33,791 nucleotides of DNA, from assembly GCA_038211015.1 (NCBI GenBank), contig JBBQVZ010000023.1:1-33791 (forward strand), written 5' to 3'. Below are positions 26,012 through 33,791 of this stretch, piece after piece. This DNA comes from JBBQVZ01 sp038211015 (GTDB lineage Bacteria; Actinomycetota; UBA4738; HRBIN12). Position 1 is the stretch's first letter, and each line of letters begins with the position of its first letter. A model generated the notes under the pieces. The model saw nothing but the letters and a program-made list of their open reading frames with translations, did no database searches and was not told the DNA's origin. A program made the translations under genes and the position numbers.

Positions 26012-26485
26012 GTGCGACAGCTGGAGCTTCGCCGACACGCCCGCCGAGACCCGAACGCGGATCGGCTCTCCGCGGCCGGTCGCGCCCAGGCCGAGGACAC
26101 GGGCCGGGCCGCCACGATGCCCTACGACGTCGTGTTCGTGTCCCCCAGCCAACGTGCCGCCGAGACGGCGGCATGGTTCCTTCGCGGAGCCGGTCAGCAG
26201 CTGCCCGACCACGAGGTCGTCCCCGGGCTCGGGGGTCAGGACGCCTCCGGAGGCGGTCCGGCGGGGATGGCGGCGGGCGTGCTGGCGCTGCTGGACCGCG
26301 TCCCCGATGGCGGGCGAGGGCTCGGGATCAGCCATACCCCGCTCGTGGAGCACGCGGCACTCGGGCTCACCGGTGGTGAGATCGACCCGCTCCGGGAGTG
26401 CGAGGGCATCCTCGTCACGCTGAAGGACGACGGGTCGATCGCCGTCGAGGAGCTCCGGCTGGATGGAAGTTCGCAGGCCGGGTGA
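26012..26485 (+). CDS. SixA-like histidine phosphatase family protein
   Basis: 157 aa. The phosphohistidine motif is RRHAR with H9, the RHA form typical of SixA rather than the RHG of phosphoglycerate mutases. A second Arg is in SPSQRAAETA near 44-53 and a catalytic His in GISHTP near 104-109. SixA in E. coli dephosphorylates phosphohistidine on phosphotransfer proteins, but most actinobacterial relatives are uncharacterised. AGGAGG lies 10 nt before the GTG start. Its stop overlaps the start of the LysE-type gene by 4 nt (GTGA), so the two are probably co-expressed. Confidence 0.84.
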   Translation: MRQLELRRHARRDPNADRLSAAGRAQAEDTGRAATMPYDVVFVSPSQRAAETAAWFLRGAGQQLPDHEVVPGLGGQDASGGGPAGMAAGVLALLDRVPDGGRGLGISHTPLVEHAALGLTGGEIDPLRECEGILVTLKDDGSIAVEELRLDGSSQAG

Positions 26486-27120
26486 GCTGGTCCTCGCACG
26501 TCGGAGCCGCGTTCGCGCTGGGGTTCGCCCTGGGAGCCGCCCCGGGCCCCGTCCAGCTCCTGCTCCTTACCGAGACCGCCAAACGCGGCTTCTCGGGAGG
26601 GCTGCGCGTGATGATCGGCGCGAACGGCACGCTCTTCCTGGTGATGGTGGCGCTCGCGTTCGGGTTCTCCTCCCTCGCGCCCGGGGAAGGGCTGCTGCGA
26701 GGGCTCCGCGTCGTCGGCGGAGGATTCCTGATCTTCCTAGCGGTGGACGAGCTGCGTCGGGTCCGGCGGGAGGCCGGAGATCCGGAGGCGGTCGCCGCGG
26801 AGGTGCCGCCAACGATGGGGCCGACGACGCGCGGCGTGGTCTCGGTGCTGTTGAACCCGGGCGCATGGATCTTCTTCGCCACGACCGCTTCGGCCGTGAT
26901 CGCCGATGCGACGGCCGATGCCGGGCGCGATGCGGCGCTGGCGGCCGCGCTGTTCATGACGATCGGCGTGTCCCTGTCGGACTTCACGTTCACGCTCTTG
27001 GGGAGCGGAGGGCGGAAGCTGGTCGGCGACCGGGGGCTCCGCTGGATCCGAGCCGGACTCTCATTCGGCCTGGCGGCCATCGGGTTCGTCTTCGTGGTGC
27101 AGGGTCTGCGAGGCGCGTGA
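26482..27120 (+). CDS. LysE/RhtB-family amino-acid exporter-like membrane protein
   Basis: 212 aa with about six hydrophobic segments. The N-terminal FALGFALGAAPGPVQLLLLTETAKRGFSGGLRVMIGA is the LysE/RhtB signature, including the conserved APGP-type motif; LNPGAWIFF in the middle is the matching second-half motif. Family members export lysine, arginine, homoserine and similar amino acids. With dapA nearby a lysine link is tempting, but the substrate cannot be read from sequence. The GTG start at 26482 is chosen by the GTGA overlap and family alignment; an upstream ATG frame lies inside the phosphatase gene. Confidence 0.85.
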   Translation: MSWSSHVGAAFALGFALGAAPGPVQLLLLTETAKRGFSGGLRVMIGANGTLFLVMVALAFGFSSLAPGEGLLRGLRVVGGGFLIFLAVDELRRVRREAGDPEAVAAEVPPTMGPTTRGVVSVLLNPGAWIFFATTASAVIADATADAGRDAALAAALFMTIGVSLSDFTFTLLGSGGRKLVGDRGLRWIRAGLSFGLAAIGFVFVVQGLRGA

Positions 27121-27124
27121 ACGA

Positions 27125-27143
27125 CTAGTCCGTCACGGACTAG
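27125..27143. terminator. Hairpin between convergent genes, possible bidirectional terminator
   Basis: CTAGTCCG (27125-27132), loop TCA, CGGACTAG (27136-27143): a perfect 8-bp stem. It sits in the 19-bp gap between the LysE-type stop (27120) and the Eis-like stop (TAG at 27142-27140), and so includes the latter stop codon. There is no T-run, so it would be a non-canonical terminator or simply a transcript-end stabiliser. Confidence 0.5.
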
Positions 27144-28357
27144 AACGGGACGGAGCTCCACGGAGCAGGATCGGACGCGAACAAGGCATCCGCACGCTCG
27201 AGCCCGCCGGGACGCAGCTCGTCGATGCGCCCGGCGCGATGGAGCTGTCGGAACGTGACTCCCCCGAGGTACGTAGCCCCCAGATCGGTGGCACTGCATG
27301 CGATATCGGCGTCATGGTCCGTTCGCCCGCATGACGCCCCACCCCCGTCGACGTGGAGCGCATGCCGACCCTCGTTCCACGGGCAGAACGGGTCCTCGAC
27401 CTGGACGACGAGCCGGCCGTCACCGGCGTATCCGCGCGCCGCGAGTGCGACGGACACGTCCACGAGCCGGACCCACAGCCCGTCTCCCGTCCGGAAGCGG
27501 AGGCGGCGCGGCTCCCGCATCAGGAGAAAGAGGGGCTCGTCGACCGGACGGTTCCATGCCTTCACCCGGCGCACCAGGTCGATGTCGAACAGATAGCGCC
27601 AGATGTCGGCGTAGGCCTGCGGCGTGGTCGCGATGAGCTGTTTGACGGTGAGCTCCAGGTTGGGCAGCGAGTGGGCCCACTCGTGCTTCACGCGATAGGT
27701 CGCGTAGGCATCCGCGACGCCGTCCGTGTCGTGCACCGCGAAGAACGTCGGATCCTCCTTCTCGGATTCTCCCTCGAAGAACAGGGCTTCCCACCAACGA
27801 TCGTCCAAGGCGATCATGCCCGGTCGCTGTGCCTGCGCGCGGTCGTAGACGGGACGCATCGCGGGCAGGGCCTCCCCGCGCGGCAGGAGGCGCACACGTC
27901 CCGCCGATCGATAGCCGCGGATGAACGTCGCCCGGTCCACCTCGATGTCGATCTCGCCGAGGAACGACCCCGAGCCATAGCCGAAACGTCCGTAGATCCC
28001 GCCCTCCGAGGCGTACAGCACCGCGATGGGTTCGCCTCGCGATCGGACGTCGTCCAGCTGTGCGCGCATGAGCGCCGTGTTGATCCCGCGACGACGATGG
28101 GTCGGCTGGACCCCGACGGCGGTCACGCCTGCCGCCAGGACCTGTGCCCCTCCCGGGGCCGTGAGGCGCATGCTCGCCGCCATCGCACCTCCCACCATCC
28201 GACCTTCATCGAACGCCGCGAGGCATCGATCGGTCTCGGCGATCAGACGCTCCCGCGTCACATCCTCCGGAGTGATCCCGCCGCTGAACGACAGCTCGAT
28301 CGCGCGCAGACAGTCCTCGAACTCGTCCTCAGCGATCGTGCGGATCTCGATGCTCAT
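27140..28357 (-). CDS. eis: Eis-like N-acetyltransferase (two GNAT domains plus SCP2-like C-domain)
   Basis: 405 aa, the size and layout of mycobacterial Eis. The acetyl-CoA loop is VQPTHRRRGINTALM (83-97) and the general-acid tyrosine lies in EGGIYGRFGYG (Y122/Y127). The sterol-carrier-like C-terminal domain includes VEDPFCPWNEGRHAL. The chain ends in a C-terminal Phe (F405), and in Mycobacterium Eis the terminal Phe carboxylate acts in catalysis. Mycobacterial Eis acetylates aminoglycosides at several positions, but homologs vary, so resistance is not shown. It is read after the PIG-L gene with a 32-bp gap, and may share its transcript. Confidence 0.87.
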   Translation of the reverse strand: MSIEIRTIAEDEFEDCLRAIELSFSGGITPEDVTRERLIAETDRCLAAFDEGRMVGGAMAASMRLTAPGGAQVLAAGVTAVGVQPTHRRRGINTALMRAQLDDVRSRGEPIAVLYASEGGIYGRFGYGSGSFLGEIDIEVDRATFIRGYRSAGRVRLLPRGEALPAMRPVYDRAQAQRPGMIALDDRWWEALFFEGESEKEDPTFFAVHDTDGVADAYATYRVKHEWAHSLPNLELTVKQLIATTPQAYADIWRYLFDIDLVRRVKAWNRPVDEPLFLLMREPRRLRFRTGDGLWVRLVDVSVALAARGYAGDGRLVVQVEDPFCPWNEGRHALHVDGGGASCGRTDHDADIACSATDLGATYLGGVTFRQLHRAGRIDELRPGGLERADALFASDPAPWSSVPF

Positions 28358-28389
28358 GGCGGTCGAGCCTATCGCGCGTCAGGCCTCGG

Positions 28390-29175
28390 TCAGTCGAGTC
28401 CCTCGAACGCGTCGCGCACGATGTCGTCGCCCGGCTCCCACGGTGGCCACGCGATCAGGCCGCTCGCCCGGCCCGCCGCCTCCAGTCGCTCCTCCTCCGA
28501 GAGGAGCTCATCGAAGTCCGACGCCTGCGTGCGGTGCTCGCGGAGAGCCGCGACGATGCGTTGCGCGACCGCGCTCGTGTCGACCTCGAATCCGAGTGAG
28601 GCGTCAGGCACGCCGCGAGGTTGATACAGCTCTGCGGGGTCCATCGGCTCGCGGCCCTGCGCGATCAGCTTCTCGTTCCACGTGTCCAACAGCGACTGTG
28701 GAAGAGCGACGCGGATCAAGCGATGGAAGCCAGCGCCTCCATCGGCGCGGAGCCTGTGGAACGCCTCCGTCGCCGCCTCGCCGATGGTGATGTGATCGGG
28801 GTGCCCGGTGATCCCATCGGCGCCGAACGTGATCACGACGTCGGGTCGTTCTTCGCGCAGGACCGACTCGACGCGTTTGACGACCTCACCGAACGGCACG
28901 TCCGCCAAGCCGTGGTCGGGATACCGTAGCCATTCGTGCCGGTCGGGCGTCCTCCCCAGGGCGACCCACGAACGCCGGTCCTCCTCCTCCCGGACCGCGC
29001 CCAGGGTCTCGCGCGTGGCCAGAGACGGATCGGAGATCATGCCGGCCTCGCCGCTCGTCGCGTGGATCAGCACGAATCGGAAGTCGGGGTCGCCGGCGTG
29101 GAGTGCCACGCTGCCCGCCACACCGAACGTGTCGTCGTCGGGATGGGCGAAGACCGCGGCGAGCCGCTTGGTCAC
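28390..29175 (-). CDS. PIG-L family deacetylase
   Basis: 261-aa zinc-dependent N-acetylglucosamine deacetylase-like protein. Zinc ligands sit in AHPDDD (H11, D14) and GHPDH (H125, H128), the two family signatures; HATSGEAGMIS follows the first. Relatives include MshB and Mca of mycothiol metabolism and BshB; the longer C-terminal region here (REHRTQASDFDELL) is like the Mca/MshB side, but I cannot fix the substrate. The GTG start at 29175 overlaps the dapB stop by 4 nt (GTGA). It lies in the pnp-M16-dapB run. Confidence 0.87.
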   Translation of the reverse strand: MTKRLAAVFAHPDDDTFGVAGSVALHAGDPDFRFVLIHATSGEAGMISDPSLATRETLGAVREEEDRRSWVALGRTPDRHEWLRYPDHGLADVPFGEVVKRVESVLREERPDVVITFGADGITGHPDHITIGEAATEAFHRLRADGGAGFHRLIRVALPQSLLDTWNEKLIAQGREPMDPAELYQPRGVPDASLGFEVDTSAVAQRIVAALREHRTQASDFDELLSEEERLEAAGRASGLIAWPPWEPGDDIVRDAFEGLD

Positions 29176-29927
29176 TCCTGCCCCAGGAGCGCGTCCAGAC
29201 CCACGGTGAGGCCGGGTCGCGAGGGAACAGCCTTCACCGCCATCACCACGCCGGGCATGAACGAAGCGTGCGACGTGGAGTCGTGGCGGAGCGTGAGCGT
29301 CTGACCGAGCCCGCCCAAGATCACCTCCTGGTGTGCGACCAGGCCGGACAGGCGGACGGAGTGCACGCGGACACCGTCGACGTCGGCGCCCCGGGCACCG
29401 GGAACACGCTCGGCAGGCTGTTGCGAGGTGGGCCTCGGACCCCTGGCTGCCGCCAACCGGCGCGCCGTGGCCATCGACGTCCCCGAGGGGGCGTCCGGCT
29501 TGTCCGCGTGATGGAGCTCGACGATCTCGACGTCCGGCAGGTGCCGGGCCGCCTCCTCCGCGAACCGCATCATCAGCACGGCGCCGATCGCGAAGTTCGG
29601 GGCCATGAAGATGCCCACGTCGCGCTGTTCGGCCCACGCCGGGTCCGGCTCGAATCCGGTCGTGCCGGTGACCACGTGGACGCCGTGTGCGATGCACCAG
29701 GCGATGTTCGACGGCGCGGCCTCGGGCCGCGTGAACTCGACCACGACCTCCGCGCCGGCTTCGATCAGCGAGTCCAGCGAGCCGGAGAGCGTGGACCCTT
29801 CGACGACCTGGCCCGCATGGGACGGATCGACGGTGGCCACCAACTCGAGGTCCGCGTCGGCCACGACCGCGCGGCAGACCTCGCGGCCCATCCGTCCGGC
29901 GGCGCCCACGACGCCGACCCGGATCAC
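29172..29927 (-). CDS. dapB: 4-hydroxy-tetrahydrodipicolinate reductase
   Basis: 251-aa NAD(P)H-dependent reductase following DapA. N-terminal nucleotide-binding loop GAAGRMG at 8-14; TGTTGF near 88-92; catalytic ELHHADKPDAPSGT with H139/H140 and K143, and SGT at 148-150 binding substrate. The GTG start at 29927 overlaps the M16 stop by 4 nt (GTGA), and gives the standard V-I-R-V-G-V-V-G opening. pnp-M16-dapB order is the actinobacterial one. dapA lies about 5 kb away on the same strand. Confidence 0.95.
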   Translation of the reverse strand: MIRVGVVGAAGRMGREVCRAVVADADLELVATVDPSHAGQVVEGSTLSGSLDSLIEAGAEVVVEFTRPEAAPSNIAWCIAHGVHVVTGTTGFEPDPAWAEQRDVGIFMAPNFAIGAVLMMRFAEEAARHLPDVEIVELHHADKPDAPSGTSMATARRLAAARGPRPTSQQPAERVPGARGADVDGVRVHSVRLSGLVAHQEVILGGLGQTLTLRHDSTSHASFMPGVVMAVKAVPSRPGLTVGLDALLGQE

Positions 29928-31198
29928 GTCATGACCTCCTTGAAGGCTCCTCCCGGGAACGGACCTAGCACGGTGAGCGTCATCGGTTGCGAGAGTACCC
30001 GTTCGGCCACGCGTCGCGCGTCGTCGAGCGTCACGCGCTCGATCCGGCCGAGCGTCTGACTCACCGACAGGATCTCCCCGTGCGCGATCTCGGACTTGCC
30101 CAGGCGCGACATCCGTCCGCCCGGATCCTCGAGACCCAGGACCAGCGAGCCCTTCACGTGGCCCCGCGCGCGCTCGAACTCTTCCTCGGTGAGGTTCCCG
30201 GAGGCGACGTCCTCGAGCTCGCGACGGAGCAGGGCGATCACCTGCTCGGCGCGAGCCGGCGTGGTGCCGGCGTACGTCGTGAAGAGACCCGCCTCCGTGT
30301 ACTGAGAGTGATAGCTGTAGACGGAGTACGCGAGCCCGCGCCGCTCCCGGATCTCCTGGAACAAGCGCGACGACATGCCGCCCCCCAGTGCCGTGTTCAC
30401 GACGAGGAACGCGAACCGGTCGGGGTCGGAGCGAGCCAGGCCATTGGTACCCAGGCAGATGTGCGCCTGCTCGGTCTTGCGCCTGCGGACGAGGCGCTTG
30501 CCCGATGGGGCGGGCGGATGACCCGCGCTCCTCAGGTTCCACGTGGATGCGCCGCCTTCGGGCAGGGCGCGTCCCGTCTCCATCCGGGTGGCCAGGAGCG
30601 CGAGGACGTCCTCGTGGCGAACGTTGCCGGCCGCCGCCACCACGAAGTTCCCGGGCACGTAGTGGCGCTTGTAGAACCGGTGGACCGAAGCGCGCGTCGC
30701 CGCCTCGATCGTGGCCACCGTGCCGAGCACCGGCCGGCCGAGCGGATGGTCCGGCCAGAGCGTCTCGGTGAACACGTCGTGCACCAGATCCTCGGGAGAG
30801 TCCTCGTGCATGTTGATCTCCTCGAGGATCACTTGCCGCTCCCCGTCGAGATCCGCGGAGCGGATCACCGAGTGTTGCAGCATGTCCGCGAGGTGATCGA
30901 CGGCGAGCTCCAGGTCGCGGTCGAGCACGCGGGCGTAGTAGCACGTGTACTCCTTCGCGGTGAAAGCGTTCAGGTCTCCCCCGACGGCGTCGAACGCCTG
31001 CGCGATGTCCTGGGCGCTGCGGCTCTTCGTCCCCTTGAAGAGCAGATGCTCCAGGAAGTGGCTGGAGCCGCTGATGGCAGGGGCTTCGTCTCGGGAACCG
31101 GCCAGGACCCAGACTCCCAGCGACACCGAGCGCACGCCCGGCATCCGCTCGGTGACGACGCGGAGACCGGACGTGTACTCGGTGCGATGGATCGTCAT
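29924..31198 (-). CDS. M16-family zinc metallopeptidase (processing peptidase-like)
   Basis: 424-aa two-domain M16B peptidase. The inverted zinc motif HxxEH is H47-FLE-H51 with E50 as base, and the third ligand is a Glu near 126-127 (VILEEINMHED). The C-terminal M16 half has GGGMSSRLFQEIRERRGLAYSVYSY, the substrate-binding R/Y block. Actinobacterial homologs sit next to pnp and dapB; their substrates are not known. The ATG at 31198 follows the pnp stop by 12 nt with no ribosome site, so it probably depends on pnp translation. It overlaps dapB by 4 nt. Confidence 0.92.
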   Translation of the reverse strand: MTIHRTEYTSGLRVVTERMPGVRSVSLGVWVLAGSRDEAPAISGSSHFLEHLLFKGTKSRSAQDIAQAFDAVGGDLNAFTAKEYTCYYARVLDRDLELAVDHLADMLQHSVIRSADLDGERQVILEEINMHEDSPEDLVHDVFTETLWPDHPLGRPVLGTVATIEAATRASVHRFYKRHYVPGNFVVAAAGNVRHEDVLALLATRMETGRALPEGGASTWNLRSAGHPPAPSGKRLVRRRKTEQAHICLGTNGLARSDPDRFAFLVVNTALGGGMSSRLFQEIRERRGLAYSVYSYHSQYTEAGLFTTYAGTTPARAEQVIALLRRELEDVASGNLTEEEFERARGHVKGSLVLGLEDPGGRMSRLGKSEIAHGEILSVSQTLGRIERVTLDDARRVAERVLSQPMTLTVLGPFPGGAFKEVMT

Positions 31199-31210
31199 AT
31201 GGTGTTGGTG

Positions 31211-33592
31211 TTACTCGGCAGGAGGCGTGTCCGTGCGCTCGCCGCCGGGCTGGTCGCGGAACCGACGACCGCGGGGCTTGTCGCCACCGCCGCCTCCGCC
31301 CCCGACGCCGCTGCGCTCGCCGCCACGGCCGCCGCGCTCGCCGCCGCCGCGCTCGCCGCCGCCGCGCCCACCACGGTCGCCGCGGTCCTCACGGGGACGA
31401 CGCTCGCCACCGCCGGCGTTCGGGTCGGTCCCTTCCGGAACCTCCCACTCCGGGCCGATCGGCTTCAGGCTGATCTTGCCCTGCGCGTCGATGTCCTCGA
31501 CCAGGACGGTCAGCCTGTCGCCCTCCTTCACGGCCTCCTCGACGCTCTGCAGACGCTTGCCGCGCCCGAGCTTCGAGATGTGGACCAGACCGTCGCGGCC
31601 GGGCACCAGGTTCACGAACGCGCCGAACGTGGTCGTCTTCACGACCGTTCCCTCGTAGGTCTCACCCACCAGGACCGGTCGCGGGTTCGCGATCTCGTCG
31701 ATCATGTGCGCCGCTTGATCGGCACCCTCGCCACCGGTCGTCGAGCCGATGAAGACGGTCCCGTCGTCCTGGATGTCGATGTCCGCGCCGGTAAGCGCGA
31801 TGATCTCGTTGATCCGCTTGCCCTTCGGTCCGATGACCTCGCCGATCTTGTCGACCGGGATCTGGATCGAGATGATCCGCGGCGCCTTCGAGTTGACCTC
31901 GTCGCGCGCGGCGGGCAGGGTCGCCTCCATCACGTCGAGGATCTTGAAGCGGGCGTCGCGCGCCTGCTTCAGCGCGTTGGCGAGGACCTCACCCGGCAGC
32001 CCGGTGACCTTCATGTCGAGCTGGATCGCCGTGACGAACTCGCGTGTCCCCGCGACCTTGAAGTCCATGTCGCCGAGCGCGTCCTCGGCACCGAGGATGT
32101 CCGTCAGCGTCACGTACTTGCCCTCGTCCGCGATCATGCCCATCGCGATGCCCGCGACCGGCGCCTTGAGCGGCACCCCCGCGTCCATCATCGAGAGCGT
32201 CGAACCGCAGACCGACGCCATCGACGTCGAGCCGTTGGAGCTCAACACGTCCGACACCAGACGCAACGCGTACGGGAACTCCTCCTCGTTGGGAACCACG
32301 GGGATCAGCGCCCGCTCGGCGAGCGCGCCGTGACCGATCTCCCGACGACGAGGCGAGCCGACACGGCCCGTCTCACCCGTGGAGTAGGGCGGGAAGTTGT
32401 AGTGGTGCATGTATCGCTTGTTGTCCACCAGGTCGAGCGTGTCGATCATCTGCGACATGCGGAGCATGCCGAGCGTGGTCACGTTCAGCACCTGTGTGTC
32501 CCCGCGGTTGAACAGCGCCGAACCGTGCGCGCGTTTGAGCACGCCCACCTCGGCGGAGAGCGGCCGGATGTCTGTCGGCGTGCGCCCGTCGAGCCGGATG
32601 CCCTCGTCGATCACACGCTTGCGCATGACCTTCTTCTGCAGCTGCTTCCACGCGGGACCGAACTCGGATGCGCGTGCGGCGAAGTCATCGCCCAACATGG
32701 ACGTCAGGTGCTCCTTCGCCTCGGCCTTCAACGAGTCGAGTTTCGCCTCGCGCTCGGCCTTGTCGGGAACGATCGCTTCGCCCAGACGGTCCTTGGCGAA
32801 CGCGCTTACCGCGTCGTACACGTCGTCGCCGTAGAGCGGACGGGGCTCCCACGACTGCTCCGTGACGCCGACGGCGTCCACGAACTCCTGCTGGAAGTCG
32901 ATCACCTCGGCGATCGCGAGCTTGGCGGCCTCGAGACCTTCGGCGACCGTCTCCTCGGTCGGCGCCGTGGCGCCGTCCGCGAGCAGGGCCCACGTGTTGT
33001 CGGGCGCCTCGCCCTCGATCATCAGGATGTCGATCACGCCCGACTCGTTCTTGCGTCCGGCCACGACGACGTCGAACGTCGCCTCCTCCGTCTGCTGGAA
33101 CGTCGGGTTCACGACCCACTCGCCGTCCATCAACGCCATGCGTACGGATGCGACCGGCCCGTCGAACGGCAATCCGGCCAGGCATGTGGCGACCGACGCC
33201 GCGTTCATCGCGGGGATGTCGTAGGGGTTCTCGCCGTCCATGCCGAGGACGGTGATGACGACCTGGACTTCGTCCCGGTAGCCGTCCCGGAACGTCGGCC
33301 GCAGCGGGCGGTCGATGAGCCGGCACGTCAGGACCGCCGTCTCGGACGGACGGCCCTCCCGGCGGAAGAAGCTGCCGGGGATCTTCCCGATGGCGTACAT
33401 CCGCTCTTCGACGTCGATCGTGAGCGGGAAGAAGTCGATCCCCTCGCGGGGAGCGGAGCTGTCGCAGGTGGCGAGGATCGTCGTCTCGCCGTAGGTGACG
33501 ACGGCGGCGCCGTCTGCCTGCGATGCGAACTTGCCCGACTCGAAGGTCAGGTCCTGGGTCCCGAAGGACCAGGTGCGGGTGGTGGTGGCCAT
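31211..33592 (-). CDS. pnp: Polyribonucleotide nucleotidyltransferase (PNPase)
   Basis: 793-aa phosphorolytic 3' exoribonuclease and tail polymerase. Two RNase PH domains (about 10-230 and 340-570; the second with FNRGDTQVL and SSNGSTSMASVCGS), a KH domain near 585-640 (GEVIGPKGKRI), and an S1 domain near 650-720 (GTVVKTTTFGAFVNLVPGRDGLVH). The last 65 or so residues are a low-complexity tail rich in RGG, RGGG and GGGG with charged residues (31214-31410). GC-repeat DNA encodes the tail. AAGGAGGA lies 8 nt before the ATG at 33592. It heads the run pnp-M16-dapB-PIG-L. rpsO, usually just upstream, is outside the window. Confidence 0.97.
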   Translation of the reverse strand: MATTTRTWSFGTQDLTFESGKFASQADGAAVVTYGETTILATCDSSAPREGIDFFPLTIDVEERMYAIGKIPGSFFRREGRPSETAVLTCRLIDRPLRPTFRDGYRDEVQVVITVLGMDGENPYDIPAMNAASVATCLAGLPFDGPVASVRMALMDGEWVVNPTFQQTEEATFDVVVAGRKNESGVIDILMIEGEAPDNTWALLADGATAPTEETVAEGLEAAKLAIAEVIDFQQEFVDAVGVTEQSWEPRPLYGDDVYDAVSAFAKDRLGEAIVPDKAEREAKLDSLKAEAKEHLTSMLGDDFAARASEFGPAWKQLQKKVMRKRVIDEGIRLDGRTPTDIRPLSAEVGVLKRAHGSALFNRGDTQVLNVTTLGMLRMSQMIDTLDLVDNKRYMHHYNFPPYSTGETGRVGSPRRREIGHGALAERALIPVVPNEEEFPYALRLVSDVLSSNGSTSMASVCGSTLSMMDAGVPLKAPVAGIAMGMIADEGKYVTLTDILGAEDALGDMDFKVAGTREFVTAIQLDMKVTGLPGEVLANALKQARDARFKILDVMEATLPAARDEVNSKAPRIISIQIPVDKIGEVIGPKGKRINEIIALTGADIDIQDDGTVFIGSTTGGEGADQAAHMIDEIANPRPVLVGETYEGTVVKTTTFGAFVNLVPGRDGLVHISKLGRGKRLQSVEEAVKEGDRLTVLVEDIDAQGKISLKPIGPEWEVPEGTDPNAGGGERRPREDRGDRGGRGGGERGGGERGGRGGERSGVGGGGGGGDKPRGRRFRDQPGGERTDTPPAE

Positions 33593-33682
33593 AGGCCATT
33601 CCTCCTTGGAAAGATGGCGCGCGAACGCGGATGTCCGCGCGGCTGTGGGCAGGAGGTCGGGTCCGGCCAGTTCTCAGTGGTG

Positions 33683-33731
33683 GGCCGCCGCGCCCCGGAT
33701 CGAGGATCTCGCTCGTCCGGCTCGGCGGGCC
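33683..33731 (-). promoter_or_regulatory. Structured leader region upstream of pnp
   Basis: A long imperfect hairpin: outer arms GGCC+GCCG (33683-33690) pair with CGGC+G+GGCC (33723-33731), and an inner CCGGA/TCCGG pair (33695-33699 with 33716-33720) closes a small CGAG/CTCG loop. No T-run follows on the minus strand, so it is not a standard rpsO terminator. pnp leaders in other bacteria carry RNase III-cut hairpins used for autoregulation; that role is inference here. The remaining bases from 33593 to the right edge hold no gene I can support. Confidence 0.35.
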
Positions 33732-33791
33732 GCTACTGATAACCGACCGTGGGTCCCGGCCTCCGATGGGTCCGGGTTCAGGTCGTTCGCA

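Noticed and set aside
26012..26485. Degenerate active site in the histidine phosphatase (RHA instead of RHG)
   Set aside because: RHA is the normal form in SixA-type members, and the other Arg and His positions are present, so it is not a defect.
31300..31400. GC-rich repeats resembling a CRISPR or regulatory repeat array
   Set aside because: They are codon-level repeats encoding the RGG tail of PNPase, in frame with pnp, with no unique spacers.
29987..33739. 1250-codon plus-strand open frame
   Set aside because: Antisense to pnp and the M16 peptidase, both unmistakable. The translation is rich in Arg, His, Asp and Leu, the usual shadow-frame signature.

Overview
The window is a very GC-rich (G/C-dominated third positions) piece of bacterial chromosome with densely packed genes, most of them read on the minus strand. 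The gene order nrdJ-nrdR-LysM-lexA, hflX-dapF-miaA-miaB-rny-recX-recA-cinA-HTH, ftsK-rnj-dapA and dapB-M16-pnp is the one known from Actinomycetota. The lexA-type SOS boxes (CGAAC-N4-GTTYG), frequent GTG starts and likely leaderless promoters agree with this. A deep-branching actinomycetote fits best; I cannot name the class from sequence alone, and a Chloroflexota relative is not fully excluded. No transposase, integrase, CRISPR array, rRNA or tRNA was seen. This is essentially core genome, so the interest lies in regulation, truncation and gene-order changes.

Layout. 1-3179 (minus): B12-dependent ribonucleotide reductase nrdJ (cut by the left edge), its repressor nrdR, and a small membrane LysM protein divergent from lexA. 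3295-4943 (plus): lexA and a stand-alone SIS sugar-phosphate isomerase-like protein. 4974-18754 (minus): a long, tightly coupled run, in transcription order rodZ-like, cinA, thpR, recA, recX, rny, miaB, miaA, dapF, dapE, dapC, dapD, hflX. recA has its own SOS promoter. 18838-20050 (plus): a truncated inorganic pyrophosphatase overlapping a GNAT acetyltransferase, then an unrecognised protein. 20054-24905 (minus): dapA, RNase J, ftsK. 24962-27120 (plus, with one minus lipoprotein gene): PduO-type cobalamin adenosyltransferase, lipoprotein, SixA-like phosphatase, LysE-type exporter. 27140-33592 (minus): pnp, M16 peptidase, dapB, PIG-L deacetylase, Eis-like acetyltransferase. The right edge is a structured leader upstream of pnp.

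How the genes fit together. Six lysine/diaminopimelate genes (dapA, B, C, D, E, F) lie in about 24 kb and give the succinylase route from aspartate semialdehyde to meso-diaminopimelate; asd, lysC and lysA are not here. RNase Y, RNase J and PNPase make up the nuclease core of RNA turnover. LexA, RecA, RecX and the LysM protein form an SOS module with four consensus LexA boxes. NrdJ, NrdR and the PduO enzyme link DNA precursor supply to adenosylcobalamin. MiaA and MiaB carry out successive steps of tRNA A37 modification.

Most notable: a three-box LexA array between lexA and the LysM gene; identical base-for-base placement of a LexA box in the recA and LysM promoters; paired NrdR boxes 31 and 32 bp apart at nrdR and nrdJ; the pyrophosphatase remnant translationally coupled to a GNAT gene; and nine 4-nt gene overlaps that are all GTGA and never ATGA. 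All promoter and operator calls are by eye.
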